Below, piece by piece: positions 23,282-34,171 of a DNA stretch of 64,000 nt (positions are counted from its first letter, which is position 1; each line of letters starts with the position of its first letter). Source of the stretch: Membranipora membranacea (Eukaryota > Bryozoa > Gymnolaemata > Cheilostomatida > Membraniporidae); NCBI GenBank assembly GCA_914767715.1, contig OU612065.1, positions 30,442,001 to 30,506,000 of the forward strand, written 5' to 3'. A program made the position numbers and the translations under genes. The notes beneath the pieces were generated by a model, which had not been told where the DNA came from, did no database searches, and saw nothing but the letters and a program-made list of their open reading frames with translations.

Positions 23282-24445
23282 TTAGATACTTTTACAACTC
23301 AAAGGATCATTAAACTTGTCAGCTATGTTTGAATGTTTGACTTTATATTTTGCAGGAAAGTTGGCTATTTTGCACAAATTACAAAAGTTAGACTTATCCA
23401 GTTTTATCTCATAAGAATCTCTCCAATGGTTATACTGATTAAAAGCCTGGTGATCCTGGGTCAGCTTTTTCATATACCTGCCTAGTTTTTCTATAGTTGT
23501 GAAATTATAGACATGAAGGAATGAGTCTGGTGGAGCGACAGCCGTATAGTCCTCAAGTGTAAGTCCGCCGAGAGCAACAGGGATATAATATCCATCACCG
23601 TTTAATACCGTCCAGAATTTCTCTGTGATATAATCCTTACATAGAGAGTTCTCAAACGAAAGGTAGAAGTGATATTGGGAATGAAGTCTGTGCTCACACG
23701 CATAATCTCCTCGACCACAAGGTGCTTTACCCGTACATGCACCAAAAATATCCACATCTATATACTGCCCAAGTTTCTTCATTAAATCCAATCGATCGTA
23801 CCCCTCGGAATCGCAGTTGCTTACATAAGCGAAAGCCCCTCGTGTCTTGTTGGCAGCATAGTCGATCCTCTTCTCACCTTTGTTAGTAAGCCGAGATGAT
23901 TGGCCATATGGATTGAACACTAAAGCGTCTCGCTTATATGTGATCGCACCATCAAAGTTGTTAAATAAATCTCTCCATCTATTCCACGAATAACCGGGCG
24001 ATTCGTGACCATTCAACAACCAAACCGGGCCAGTTTCCCAGTTCTCTTTTACAAATTTCTGAAGCAAGTATGTTCTTTTGTCAGTATGAAAGTCGACTAT
24101 TACAGCGTCAGCATACAAAGCATCAGAAGGGTAGTCTGAATTTTGTAACACACAATTAGAATATTTACAGCCTGTAAAGTTCATCAGATACTGTTGATAA
24201 TCAGCCACCCAAGCTCGATCCCACGAGTAGATGATTTTAGTCGAGTCATTGCGTGCAAACACTACACCAGATTCTCGCAGATTGATGAGCTGTCTCGCCC
24301 CGTTGTCTTCATCTATAGGCTTTATACTCCGGATGACTTGCTGATTACCGGGTGTTGTTAGATATATAAGCAGTGAGAGTCCAGCAGCAAACACGAATAC
24401 TATAGCCAAAGATATTGCTATAACCATGGACTTTTTCCCTTCCAT
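23282..24445 (-). CDS. Alpha-1,3-fucosyltransferase, GT10, mosaic (FUT-C)
   Basis: A 387-aa single-exon GT10 enzyme. The membrane anchor is at about residues 8-28 (VIAISLAIVFVFAAGLSLLI), two to three turns longer than in FUT-F through an insertion of AISLAI. Catalytic landmarks: NGHESPGYSWNRWRDLF, FDGAITYKRDAL, PYG, KTRGAFAYVSNC, FYLSFENSLCKDYITEKFW, PPDSFLHV and the paired Cys tail FCNLCKIANF. It is a patchwork: 5' flank and codons to about IDYA follow FUT-F almost exactly; the next 35 or so codons (ANKTRGAF..DSEGYDRLD..VDIFG) follow FUT-A; the end follows FUT-E. One substitution, W for K after TEKFW (KFWTVLNGDG instead of KFWKVLNGDG, i.e. K to T), touches a conserved motif edge. No stop or frameshift, so probably functional. 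Confidence 0.92.
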   Translation of the reverse strand: MEGKKSMVIAISLAIVFVFAAGLSLLIYLTTPGNQQVIRSIKPIDEDNGARQLINLRESGVVFARNDSTKIIYSWDRAWVADYQQYLMNFTGCKYSNCVLQNSDYPSDALYADAVIVDFHTDKRTYLLQKFVKENWETGPVWLLNGHESPGYSWNRWRDLFNNFDGAITYKRDALVFNPYGQSSRLTNKGEKRIDYAANKTRGAFAYVSNCDSEGYDRLDLMKKLGQYIDVDIFGACTGKAPCGRGDYACEHRLHSQYHFYLSFENSLCKDYITEKFWTVLNGDGYYIPVALGGLTLEDYTAVAPPDSFLHVYNFTTIEKLGRYMKKLTQDHQAFNQYNHWRDSYEIKLDKSNFCNLCKIANFPAKYKVKHSNIADKFNDPLSCKSI

Positions 24446-25496
24446 AACAGTATTGACCCTTTCAATCAGTGTTTAGTCAATGAACCTTATGAATGCCATA
24501 CCAATAAAGCCAATCCGCTATTTTCCTTATCAGTTGATAACAGTATAAAGCGATGACTATTTATAATCTTTGTGTATAGCATCCCTTCGGCATTGTGAAA
24601 CTAAAACGCTAGGAAGTTGTTTTTGATTGGAAGGCAGCTGGGTAGAGGGCTTTGCTGTCGTTTTATTTGTAAAATAACTTTCCTACAGCCCACTGCTGCT
24701 CTAACATAGTGATCCTTATTTAATCTCAGCTTCACTTTTCAAGTTCAATGAGGAGTAAAACACACACAAAATGGGGATATTTGTATAAGATTCAGCTAAA
24801 AAACAAGTGTATGATTTGAGATGAAAATTATTTTATTTCCACAGTAAGAATTTCAGGCACGCCTTTCATTAAATGAAACAGATGGATAAAAAAACCTCAA
24901 TTGATTTCAGATTTACAATCAAAATTCAAAGTTCAAAGTTAAAAATGACAGTCTTCCTGCTGACCAACTGATCTGGAAGAGATGACTGTATCAGTATGAC
25001 CTGAGGTCATGCCTTGTAGCTAGTTTTTGCCTCACATAACATAAGAACATCAGTATCATAACCGCAACATTTCTATTTTTGTCACACAGACAAGGAAACT
25101 TAGCAATTTTATTAACTTATCATTTTTTATACAGTCTTCACTCTAGTGTATTATTCAGCTAATTCTTGAGTGCAGTTCATAGCAAACAGTTGAATCAGAA
25201 GCAACGTTCTACGGTTTTTTTCTCTTCTGGAAATCAAACCACTAAACATGTAATCCATATATTACAATAACGCTTGGATAATTCATATTAACCAGCAGTA
25301 CAAATATCATTATCACGAGAATGCTACAAGCTTTTGCAGCTGCTAATAACTACCAGTATGAAGTGCTGCCTTCAGTGTTGCTCCCTACAAAGGGTTAAAA
25401 ATTGTTACGATTTCTTAATAACAAATAAAGGATCAGTAACGATACCAATACAATGACAGTTAGTTCCAGTGTGTTACTTTGACAAAAGGCTTTGCG
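24446..25496. other. FUT-C 5' flank and C-D spacer
   Basis: 24446-24598 matches the FUT-F 5' flank and 24599-24978 matches 33743-34125. About 475 bp (24978-25452) is extra relative to the F-G spacer and is flanked by short ATGAC repeats. No gene seen. Confidence 0.6.
24558..24565 (-). promoter_or_regulatory. Candidate TATA box of FUT-C
   Basis: Minus-strand TATAAATA 113 nt before the FUT-C ATG. FUT-F has the same word at 32716-32723, also 113 nt before its ATG, in a flank duplicated with the gene. Confidence 0.4.
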
Positions 25497-25928
25497 CTAG
25501 ATTCGCAGGCAAGATTTTGGGTCATTAAATATTTTTGCGATACTGGATTGTTTATTTTTATATTTCGATGGAAGGTTTGCTATTTCACATAGCTCACAAA
25601 AGTTAGTCTTATCCATTTTTATTTTATAAGAGTCTCTCCAATGGTTATATTGATTGAAAGCCTGGTGATCCTTGGTCAGCTCTTTCATATACCTGCCTAG
25701 TTTTTCTAATGATGTGAAATTATTGACATGAATGAATGAATCTGGGGGAGCGACGGCCGTATATTCCTCTAGTGTAAGTTCTCCGAGAGCGACAGGGATA
25801 TAATATCCATCACCGTTTAATACCTTCCAGAATGTCTCTGTGATATAATCCTTACATAGAGAGTTCTCAAACGAGAGGTAGAAGTGATATTGGGAATGAA
25901 GTCTTTGCTCACATGAATACCCTCCTTT
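25497..25928 (-). pseudogene. FUT-D, 3' half of a fucosyltransferase
   Basis: It is open from GGY-type sequence next to CEQRLHSQYHFYLSFENSLC through TETFWKVLNGDG to the tail KYKNKQSSIAKIFNDPKSC, then TAG. That is about 143 of the usual 380 residues. The 5' half, anchor and acceptor domain are missing: similarity to FUT-G stops at about 25927, where the truncated foldback element begins. TETFW replaces the conserved TEKFW, and GELT replaces GGLT. It is the counterpart of the FUT-G 3' half in the C-D versus F-G block duplication. Without start or anchor it is a relic. Confidence 0.85.
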
Positions 25929-26880
25929 GGATATTCATGTGAAGCAAAAAAACAAAAATCAAACATTGCAAATGTAGCCTAAGTTGTTAATTTCCTCACG
26001 GGGTTATACTGGGGTTTGCATTCATTGCCTCTACCGGATGCTGCTGCCAAAACTGGGTTGTCTGCCTGAGTCTGGTATGCTGAGATAATTTTGTCAAGTA
26101 AAGTCAGCTGCTACAACGGGCTACTGCGTGGCTTGTTTGCATTGAGGGCTACACACTGCATGTTATCGGCAGCACACTGTGCGCACCATCTGTAACACAC
26201 CAGCGGCAGCACAACCACCAGAGGGTGCAAGCTTAACTTACAATCGATATCAAACATGCAGCAGCCACCAGACAGCAGCCCAACAGCATCAGCAACATTC
26301 ACTACCAAGCACCTGCGCCGAATACCTTTCTTCTTTCTTAAGCACTGTAACATAGATTGTGTGGCCCTCAATGCAAACCAGCCACGCAGTAGCCCGTTGT
26401 AGCAGCTGACTTTACTTGACAAAATTATCTCAGCATACCAGACTCAGGCAGACAACCCAGTTTTTGCAGCAGCATCCGGTAGAGGCAATGAATGCAAACC
26501 CCAGTATATCCCCATGAGGAAATTAACAACTTAGGCTACATTTGCAATGTTTGATTTTTGTTTTTTGTCTTTCAACACGAAAAATGAAAAACAAAATATG
26601 AATCGGATTTTCGTTTTTGTTTTGCAGCATCAAAAATGAAAAACAAAAATCAATTCATTTTTCAATTTTTGTTTTTGTGATTCAAAGTTGAAATATGAAA
26701 ATAGGATTTATATCAATATTTCGGTTTTCGTCAATAAGAAAATCAAAAAACCAAAATTGACTCGATTTTCATATTTTGAGTTGTTGTTTTGGAACAGAAA
26801 ACAAAAAACATGTTGTATTTTTTTTTTTAGCATCAGTGCGCAAAATTGAAAATCAAACGATACTAAGTCCCCTTATACAC
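25929..26880. mobile_element. Left-truncated foldback element, copy 2
   Basis: Matches 19720-20696, including the right terminus AGTCCCCTTATA followed by CACAAC. The outer 330 or so bp of the left arm are absent, exactly where FUT-D breaks. It also lacks the TGATATTGGATGAAAAAATA stretch present in copy 1 (about 19921-19975). Confidence 0.75.
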
Positions 26881-29185
26881 AACAACCAATGAAAATTTCC
26901 GGTTGTTGTATATATATAAAAAAAACCCAGTTACAAAAGTTGTTTTGCAGGAATTCCTCTCCATTGCTTAATGACCTACATAGAATCATCACAAGATAAC
27001 ATAACAAGATATAAGATACTTAACTAGCTCTTCTAATATCACTGGGGCAATAATATAAAACCCTAACAAGGCAAATATTTGGCATGTATGAGGCTAGTCT
27101 TTTTTGACATGGCACTACTGGTTACCAAATATGTTTATGCATCATGTGAGTAAATCTCAAATTTGAAATATAGTAAAAGATGGCCTTGACACCAGGTCAA
27201 CAAATTTTTTGGTTTTATTGGCACTTCAAGTAAAAAAGTATACATGTGTTTTAAATTAAGCCCCTGTGCATTCGAGGGCTGCGTGTTGTTGCATGTTGCC
27301 ATTGGCTAGCTACTCTAAACAAAGATGCTAAAATTCCACAGAGATCTAGAGTATTATTACTAGTTGGACAATGATCAAGCAAATAACATTGCTGGTCGGT
27401 ACTTGATTTTTTTCCCCATGAACTTTCCTGGATGTACAAATCGACCAGCTGCATAAAAAATAATTAGTCAAGTTAGCAAAATTAAGTCAGCGAATCATCG
27501 CTAGGAGACAGTGATTGGCAAATTGTAAATGCGATCACTTTAGAATGTTTGCTATGAGTCTAAGGAGATTTCACTTTTTAAGCCATGTGTACATAGATAG
27601 CATAGTGCTAACAATGACAGTACATTGTAAACTACACTATACATAGCAACTCCATGGGGGAGGAAAGCCCTTATCACCAATATAATATATTCCATTCAAA
27701 TATGCACCTTGTTAGCATGCTCTGCTCATAACAGTGTTCCTAGAATTTTGTTGAATAGGACATTGTGTTTGATTTTATTTTGTTTAATAGGCTACTGTGT
27801 TTGATTATGTAAGTGACGATAGGTAGCTAGCCACATGTACTACAGTTTATTAAGGTAACTTGCAAACAATCTCATGCACATACTAAAACTACTGCTGCCA
27901 CTCATGCAAATTTGTACTCATTGAATTCTGCATGGTTCAAGATAATTAATTGAGACTTAAATCTCATAGTTGTCACCTAATGGGCAAATAATTTGCACAA
28001 ACTGATCTTCGAAATCAGGGCATGAAATCTACGCACCAGCTAATGACGTGTACAGTATGCACTAGTAAGACGGTAACTACGTCACCCGTGCCGGTAGATA
28101 ATTAATTTCATACCCTAATTTTGACGATCAGTTTGTGCAAACTATTTGCTCATTAGGTGACAATGCTGAGATTGCAGCCTCATTTTTATTAGATTTGAGC
28201 TATACAGAATTCTATAAGCACACATTTTGCTGTGTGGCAGCAGTGGTTTAAAGCCCTAAACAAAAGGAACAAAGGACTATTCAACAGTTTTAAAATCTTC
28301 GGAATCAAATATACAATAGTCTTTGTCCAAGGGTCATGAAAGAAAATCCCTGTGGATTTTAAATATTGTTTTTATAATGTGAATAGGTAACACAATAGCT
28401 AGCCAAGTACGTGTACATATGTACGTGTACAAGTATGTTTATCATAATCACACTCAGATATACAATAATCTGTGTTCCAAGAGTCATTGCTAATATCATT
28501 AATATGACTAAAATTCCCTAGGGATCTGTATATTATTTGCATGTAATGGATTGTCTGTCGTCGACCATTAACCACTGTATATAACAATAATGGCGGGGGG
28601 GGGCAGGGCTGTCAGGCGGGGGGGGGGGAACGTCTGGGGGCTCAGACTAATAATAGAAGCCTTCATATTCTCACCTATGACCAGATGAGTATCTTTGCTG
28701 TGACTGCTTGGCTTGTAGTGACTCACTAGTTGTATAATATATCGAGTAGTTTGTTTAGCAGTGGGCTCGTTATCATGATAAGCTGTATAATGATAAGTCA
28801 ATATACTTAGTCCTGTCTACTGACTATCAGCCTCATAGTCACACCTGATTTTAATCAACCTTTTTTTTCTTGTTTTAGTCCAGATGATATTATTATAGGT
28901 ATATTATAGGTTATAAGATATAACCTGCATAGTTATATTTCCTATACAGACAGTGATATAACAATTGAACATCGTGTGTGGACAGTGGAGTCAATGCTAG
29001 GTTTAAAAAATATGACACTAGGATGAAGTAAGGCATAGAAGGCTTGACTTTGGGGGGAGGGAGAATTATAAGAGTGAACTGTATATCTATATTTCTGGCC
29101 GTCCACAAGCAATAATGATATATTAGTTTGTAGATCTTATAGCTTTGGCAGAAAAAACTTCATCACAACTACATCAGTAAAATTA
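26881..29185. other. Duplicated block, copy 2 (partner 20697-23281)
   Basis: Same order of landmarks as copy 1: the 26950-27480 repeat, the MITE 27962-28171, the G runs near 28595-28628, and the FUT 3' flank. No independent gene; the short open frames match those of copy 1 and carry no domain. Confidence 0.75.
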
Positions 29186-30331
29186 TTAGATACTTTTACA
29201 ATTCAAAGGATCATTAAACTTGTCAGCTATGTTTGAATGTTTGACTTTATATTTTGCAGGAAAGTTAGCTATTTTGCACAAATTACAAAAGTTAGACTTA
29301 TCCAATTTTATCTCATAAGAATCTCTCCAATGGTTATACTGATTAAAAGCCTGGTGATCCTGGGTCAGCTTTTTCATATACCTGCCTAGTTTTTCTATAG
29401 TTGTGAAATTATAGACATGAAGGAATGAGTCTGGTGGAGCGACAGTCGTATAATCCTCTATTGTTAGCCCTCCGAGAGCAACAGGGATATAATATCCATC
29501 ACCGTTTAATACCTTCCAGAATTTCTCTGTGATATAATCCTTACATAGAGAGTTCTCAAACGAGAGGTAGAAGTGATATTGGGAATGAAGTCTGTGCTCA
29601 CACGCATAATCTCCTCGACCACAAGGTGCTTTACCCGTACATTCACCAAATATATCCACATCTAAATACTGTCCAAGTTTCTTCATTAAATCTAATCTAT
29701 TGTACCCCCTGGAACCGCAGTTGCTTACATAAGCGAAAGCCCCTCGTGTCTTGTTGGCAGCATAGTCGATCTTCTGCTCCATCTTATCGGTGATTGGAGA
29801 AACTCGGCCGTATGGATGAAAGACTAATGCATCTCTTGTGTAAGTTATTGCTCCATCAAAGTCGTTGAACAAATTTTTCCATTTATTGTGTGAATATCTG
29901 GGCGATTCGTGTCCATATACTAACCACACGGTATGAAAACTTGTGTCCTGTTTTATGAATCTTTTTAGCAATTCCAGATTCTTTTTTGTGTAATAATCAA
30001 CGATCACTATGTCAGCATACATTGCGTCGTCAGGATAATCAGAGTATTGTAATATGCAGTTCGAATATTCGCAACCACTGAAGTTCTTTATATACTGTTG
30101 ATAATTCTGCTGCCAAGCGCTATCCCATGCGTATACGATTCTCGTTGATTCATTACGTATTTCAGTGTTATGCTGTCTTATTTTAATTAATTCCCTTCTA
30201 CCATTGTCTTCGTCCACTGGTTGTAAACTTCTCTCAACTATCTGTAGATGGCTAGCAGAGTTTAGGATGAGTATCACTGATATGAGTGTTACACACGCTA
30301 CAAGCAGCAATGAGTATTTCCTAACTTCCAT
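29186..30331 (-). CDS. Alpha-1,3-fucosyltransferase, GT10 (FUT-E)
   Basis: A 381-aa single-exon enzyme. Anchor at about residues 6-25 (YSLLLVACVTLISVILIL), then the stem with DEDNGRRELIKIRQH. Catalytic landmarks: YGHESPRYSHNKWKNLF, FDGAITYTRDALVFHPYG, KTRGAFAYVSNC, VDIFGECTGKAPC, HFYLSFENSLCKDYITEKFW, PPDSFLHV, and the tail FCNLCKIANFPAKYKVKHS. The start MEVRK agrees with FUT-B. Its 3' part and 3' flank are nearly identical to FUT-C; the 5' part pairs with FUT-A and FUT-B. All diagnostic GT10 motifs are intact. Confidence 0.92.
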   Translation of the reverse strand: MEVRKYSLLLVACVTLISVILILNSASHLQIVERSLQPVDEDNGRRELIKIRQHNTEIRNESTRIVYAWDSAWQQNYQQYIKNFSGCEYSNCILQYSDYPDDAMYADIVIVDYYTKKNLELLKRFIKQDTSFHTVWLVYGHESPRYSHNKWKNLFNDFDGAITYTRDALVFHPYGRVSPITDKMEQKIDYAANKTRGAFAYVSNCGSRGYNRLDLMKKLGQYLDVDIFGECTGKAPCGRGDYACEHRLHSQYHFYLSFENSLCKDYITEKFWKVLNGDGYYIPVALGGLTIEDYTTVAPPDSFLHVYNFTTIEKLGRYMKKLTQDHQAFNQYNHWRDSYEIKLDKSNFCNLCKIANFPAKYKVKHSNIADKFNDPLNCKSI

Positions 30332-31457
30332 TAGATATCTTTATAGCAAAGACTGCCCTGTGTGAATGCAGTGCTAAGTTGATTAAGCTGCTAAGTGCTA
30401 TTGATTATTTAGTGACTAAAAGTCACAAGCATGACTATGAAGTCATGCTTATCAATGATATGCATTCAGATTGCTGATAAGGCTACTTCAAGCCTCATTT
30501 GCCTCATTTGTCACAATATTATCAGGTGGTACTGTAGTATCAAAGTAAGATGGCAATGGAAATGAAGCTAGCCTCAGCACCAAGAGGAGGTTTATTTGAC
30601 GTTGACTATGGAAGCCTATATTGACTACCGAAGCTTATATAAATGCTAACATAAAAATAAATGTTTTCTGTGGGCTCTTCTGATATGATTCCACACACAA
30701 AACCACTTGATAGATGAGGAGGGCATTTAGCTCCGACATTTAAAATAGTGCAATGTTTGTTAGTTCAGAAAATTCTAACCTAGTCTGGGTTAAACTACCG
30801 ACAACAATGGAAGTTACCTCCTCCAGGGAAAGTAACTCTGAAAAGGCTCAGGTTTGATGTTAGTTGGGACTATTGAGTTGACAATTATTAAGTACTACAG
30901 CTTTATAAATAGTCACATATTCAGATTATTTGACACTGTAAATGCTGTGTTTCTCCATGTCATTAAGATTCGGGGATAAGGAGCTGCAACCAAATGTTAG
31001 CCTCAAAGTTTTTGGTACACAAGTAAGGGACGGCATACATGTTGCCAACTTAAAACTTTTTGGAGTCAAACGATCTGGTTATTACTTAGTGAAAGACAAT
31101 GAAAACTTCCTTCATCTGTTGGTCTGGAAAATAATTAGTTGCACAATGGGGCAAAAGACAATAAGCGTACAAGAAGCTGATGGCTTCTTTAAAATGAGAC
31201 AGTTAGATACAACGATTGTTTTGATGATGTTTATTGTGTAAATACAGCTAGAATGTAAAAAAGATTTAGGGTGAAAACTTCGTCCAAGTCAATGACAGTC
31301 AATTACGATGGAAAGCATCAACTGCAAGAAAACTTGTGGAACGGCTATCCTCCTCCCTTAAAAACAAAGTGGTACATCAAACATAAGCTATCATATTGCA
31401 CACCGACCTCAGAATTTCCCTAGTAGTTTTTTGAAGACATTTGATCATCCGTGGATA
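30332..31457. other. E-F spacer, no supported gene
   Basis: Unique-looking sequence. A 99-aa plus-strand frame (30942-31241) has no recognisable domain, no splice context and no paralogue in the window; I do not call it. The last 50 or so bases are the FUT-F 3' flank. Confidence 0.4.
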
Positions 31458-32603
31458 CTAAATTCCCCGGCAAGATTTTGGATCATTGAATATTTTAGCC
31501 ATGTTTAAACGTTTGGTCTTGAATTTGGATGGGAAGTTTGCTATTTCACACAATTTACAAACTTGAACTTTACTCATTTCTATCCTGTAAGAATCTCTCC
31601 AATGGTTATACTGATTGAAAGCCGGGTGATCCTGGGTCAGCTCTTTCATATACCTGCCTAGTTTTTCTATAGATGTAAAATTATAGACATGAAGGAATGA
31701 GTCTGGTGGAGCGACAGCCGTATAATCCTCTAGTGTAAGCCCTCCGAGAGCAACAGGGATATAATATCCATCACCATTTAATACCTTCCAGAATTTCTCT
31801 GTGATATAATCCTTACATAGAGAGTTCTCAAACGAGAGGTAGAAGTGATATTGGGAATGAAGTCTATGCTCACATGCCCAGTCACCACGAGCACACGGTG
31901 TATTCCTTGTGCATCCACCAAATATATCTACATCTATATACTGCCCAAGCTTCTTCATGGTGTCAAGCCGGCTGTAAAGCATTGAGCCGCAGTTTGTTAC
32001 ATAAGCGAAAGCTCCTCGTGTCTTTTTGCCAGCGTAGTCAATCCTCTTCTCACCTTTGTTAGTAAGCCGAGATGATTGGCCATATGGATTGAACACTAAA
32101 GCGTCTCGCTTATATGTGATCGCACCATCAAAGTTGTTAAATAAATCTCTCCATCTATTCCCCGAATAACCGGGCGATTCGTGACCATTCAACAACCAAA
32201 CCGGGCCAGTTTCCCAGTTCTCTTTTACAAATTTCTGAAGCAAGTCTGTTCTTTTGTCAGTATGAAAGTCGACTATTACAGCGTCAGCATACAAAGCATC
32301 AGAAGGGTAGTCTGAATATTGTAACACACAATTAGAATATTTACAGCCTGTAAAGTTCATCAGATACTGTTGATAATCAGCCACCCTAGCTCGATCCCAC
32401 GAGTAGATGATTTTAGTCGAGTCATTGCGTGCAAACACTACACCAGATTCTCGCAGATTGATGAGCTGTCTCGCCCCGTTGTCTTCATCTATAGGCTTTA
32501 TACTCCGGATGACTTGCTGATAACCGGGTGTTGTTAGATATATAAGCAGTGAGAGTCCAGCAGCAAACACGAATACTATAACCATGGACTTTTTCCCTTC
32601 CAT
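31458..32603 (-). CDS. Alpha-1,3-fucosyltransferase, GT10 (FUT-F)
   Basis: A 381-aa single-exon enzyme beginning MEGKKSMVIVFVFAAGLS (anchor about residues 7-22). Motifs: NGHESPGYSGNRWRDLF, FDGAITYKRDALVFNPYG, KKTRGAFAYVTNC, VDIFGGCTRNTPCARGDWAC, HFYLSFENSLCKDYITEKFW, PPDSFLHV, and the tail VCKLCEIANFPSKFKTKR..DPKSC. It represents the NTPCARGDWACEHR subfamily, shared with FUT-H and FUT-I. The first 190 or so codons and the promoter region are almost the same as FUT-C. Upstream, a 980-bp inverted-repeat element separates it from FUT-G. Confidence 0.92.
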   Translation of the reverse strand: MEGKKSMVIVFVFAAGLSLLIYLTTPGYQQVIRSIKPIDEDNGARQLINLRESGVVFARNDSTKIIYSWDRARVADYQQYLMNFTGCKYSNCVLQYSDYPSDALYADAVIVDFHTDKRTDLLQKFVKENWETGPVWLLNGHESPGYSGNRWRDLFNNFDGAITYKRDALVFNPYGQSSRLTNKGEKRIDYAGKKTRGAFAYVTNCGSMLYSRLDTMKKLGQYIDVDIFGGCTRNTPCARGDWACEHRLHSQYHFYLSFENSLCKDYITEKFWKVLNGDGYYIPVALGGLTLEDYTAVAPPDSFLHVYNFTSIEKLGRYMKELTQDHPAFNQYNHWRDSYRIEMSKVQVCKLCEIANFPSKFKTKRLNMAKIFNDPKSCRGI

Positions 32604-32715
32604 AACAGTATTGACCCTTTCAATCAGTGTTTAGTCAATGAACCTTATGAATGCCATACCAATAAAGCCAATCCGCTATTTTCCTTATCAGTTGATAACA
32701 GTATAAAGCGATGAC

Positions 32716-32723
32716 TATTTATA
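32716..32723 (-). promoter_or_regulatory. Candidate TATA box of FUT-F
   Basis: Minus-strand TATAAATA, 113 nt before the FUT-F ATG, identical in spacing and context to FUT-C. The 980-bp insertion begins only 37 bp further upstream (32761), so more distal promoter elements of FUT-F were displaced relative to FUT-C. Confidence 0.4.
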
Positions 32724-32760
32724 ATCTTTGTGTATAGCATCCCTTTGGCATTGTGAAACT

Positions 32761-33742
32761 AATGAGTTAGAAAGCATTATACACCAAACATGTTGGCAAA
32801 GCTACTCTATAAATAACTATGAATGACTCCATGAATAACTCTAATGAATAAAGCTATGGCTACATGACACGATTTTTACATCGATTTGAGGTCACGAGTG
32901 GTTAATCGGTGGATCTGCATGAGTAACGTGTTAAGTGGACATCGAACTTGTTGGTCTTTTGCCAGAGTGATCTGGCCGATCCTCTATGCTGATTGGTTGT
33001 TGATTGCTTGCTTCAATAATTACGCGGTTAAACACGTCATCTATCAAATCGTGACAGGCTATCAAAAATGGAGGAGTTGATAATATCTGTAGTTAAATCA
33101 CATCCTCCTATTTATGATAAAAAAGACCATAACTACAAAGATAGGAGTGGTGCTGTAGTGAAAATATGGAAGGTAATAGCTGTATCACTTGGAAATGGAA
33201 GCTGTCCTGACATGACATCCATAGTATAGCATAGGAAAATCAATTTTACAGAAGACTGAAATTTTGGTGAAGATTCAAAGTGACAAAGACCCGGATTTAA
33301 TATGACATCTATATCCGGTCATTTGTTAACACGCCCATTAAATATCATTGGTCAATCGATTGAACTGAGGGAGTTCATTGGTCAATCTAGGCACCTGATT
33401 TATTACCCCACTATGACTCACTAGACCATCGAGTACTAACTCATAGGCCTGTGTAGCAGTGTGAGATCGGCCGAGCATGTCTAGACATGCCATCGGCCTG
33501 TGATTACATCGTTACGTGGAGCTACAGCTTAACTCTAAAGCTGTAGCTCCACGTAACGATGTAATCACAGGCCGATGAGGATAGAGGATCGTCCAGATCA
33601 CTCTGGCAAAAGACCAACAAGTTCAATTTCCACTTAACACGAGTAATCACTCGTGCAGATCCCCCAATTAACCACTCGTGACCCCAAATCGATGTAAAAA
33701 TCGGCTCATGTAGCCATGGCTTAACGAATAACTCAAAGTGGT
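32761..33742. mobile_element. About 980-bp inverted-repeat element with a nested hairpin
   Basis: Arms at about 32850-32990 and 33577-33725 are inverted (GGCTACATGA, TTTTTACATCGATTT, GGTCACGAGTGGTTAAT, TTGGTCTTTTGCCAGAGTGA). The paralogous position at about 24598 upstream of FUT-C reads GTGAAACTAAAACGCTAGG without it. No open frame with a recognisable domain. The exact terminal bases and target duplication are not clear. Confidence 0.7.
33491..33577. repeat. Perfect 40-bp hairpin
   Basis: Arms 33491-33530 and 33538-33577 are exact complements (CATCGGCCTGTGATTACATC at the outside) with a 7-nt loop. It is nested in the 32761-33742 element, next to its right arm. Confidence 0.9.
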
Positions 33743-34171
33743 AAAACGCTAGGAAGTTGTTTTTGATTGGAAGGCAGCTGGGTAGAGGGCTTTGCTGTCG
33801 TTTTATTTGTCAAATAACTTTTCTACAGCCCACTAATGCTCTAACATAGTGATCCTTATTTAATCTCAGCTTCACTTTTCAAGTTCAATGAGGAGTAAAA
33901 CACAGACTGGACAAAAGGGGGATATTTGTATAAGATTAAGCTAAAAAACAAGTTTATGATTTGAGATGAAATTACTTTTATTTCCACAGTAAGAATTTCA
34001 GGCACGCCTTTCATTAAATGAAACAGATGGATAAAAAAAACTCAATTGATTTCAGATTTACAATCAAAATTTCAACGTTCAAAGTTAAAAATGACAGTCT
34101 TCCTGCTGACCAACTGATCTGGAAGAGATGACAGTTAGTTCCAGTGTGTTACTTTGACAAAAGGCTATGCG
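33743..34171. other. F-G spacer
   Basis: Matches 24599-24978 of the C-D spacer, then runs directly into the FUT-G 3' flank (GACAGTTAGTTCCAGTG). No gene. Confidence 0.6.

Noticed and set aside
30942-31241. 99-aa plus-strand frame in the E-F spacer
   Set aside because: No domain, no splice signals, no paralogue at duplicated spacers.
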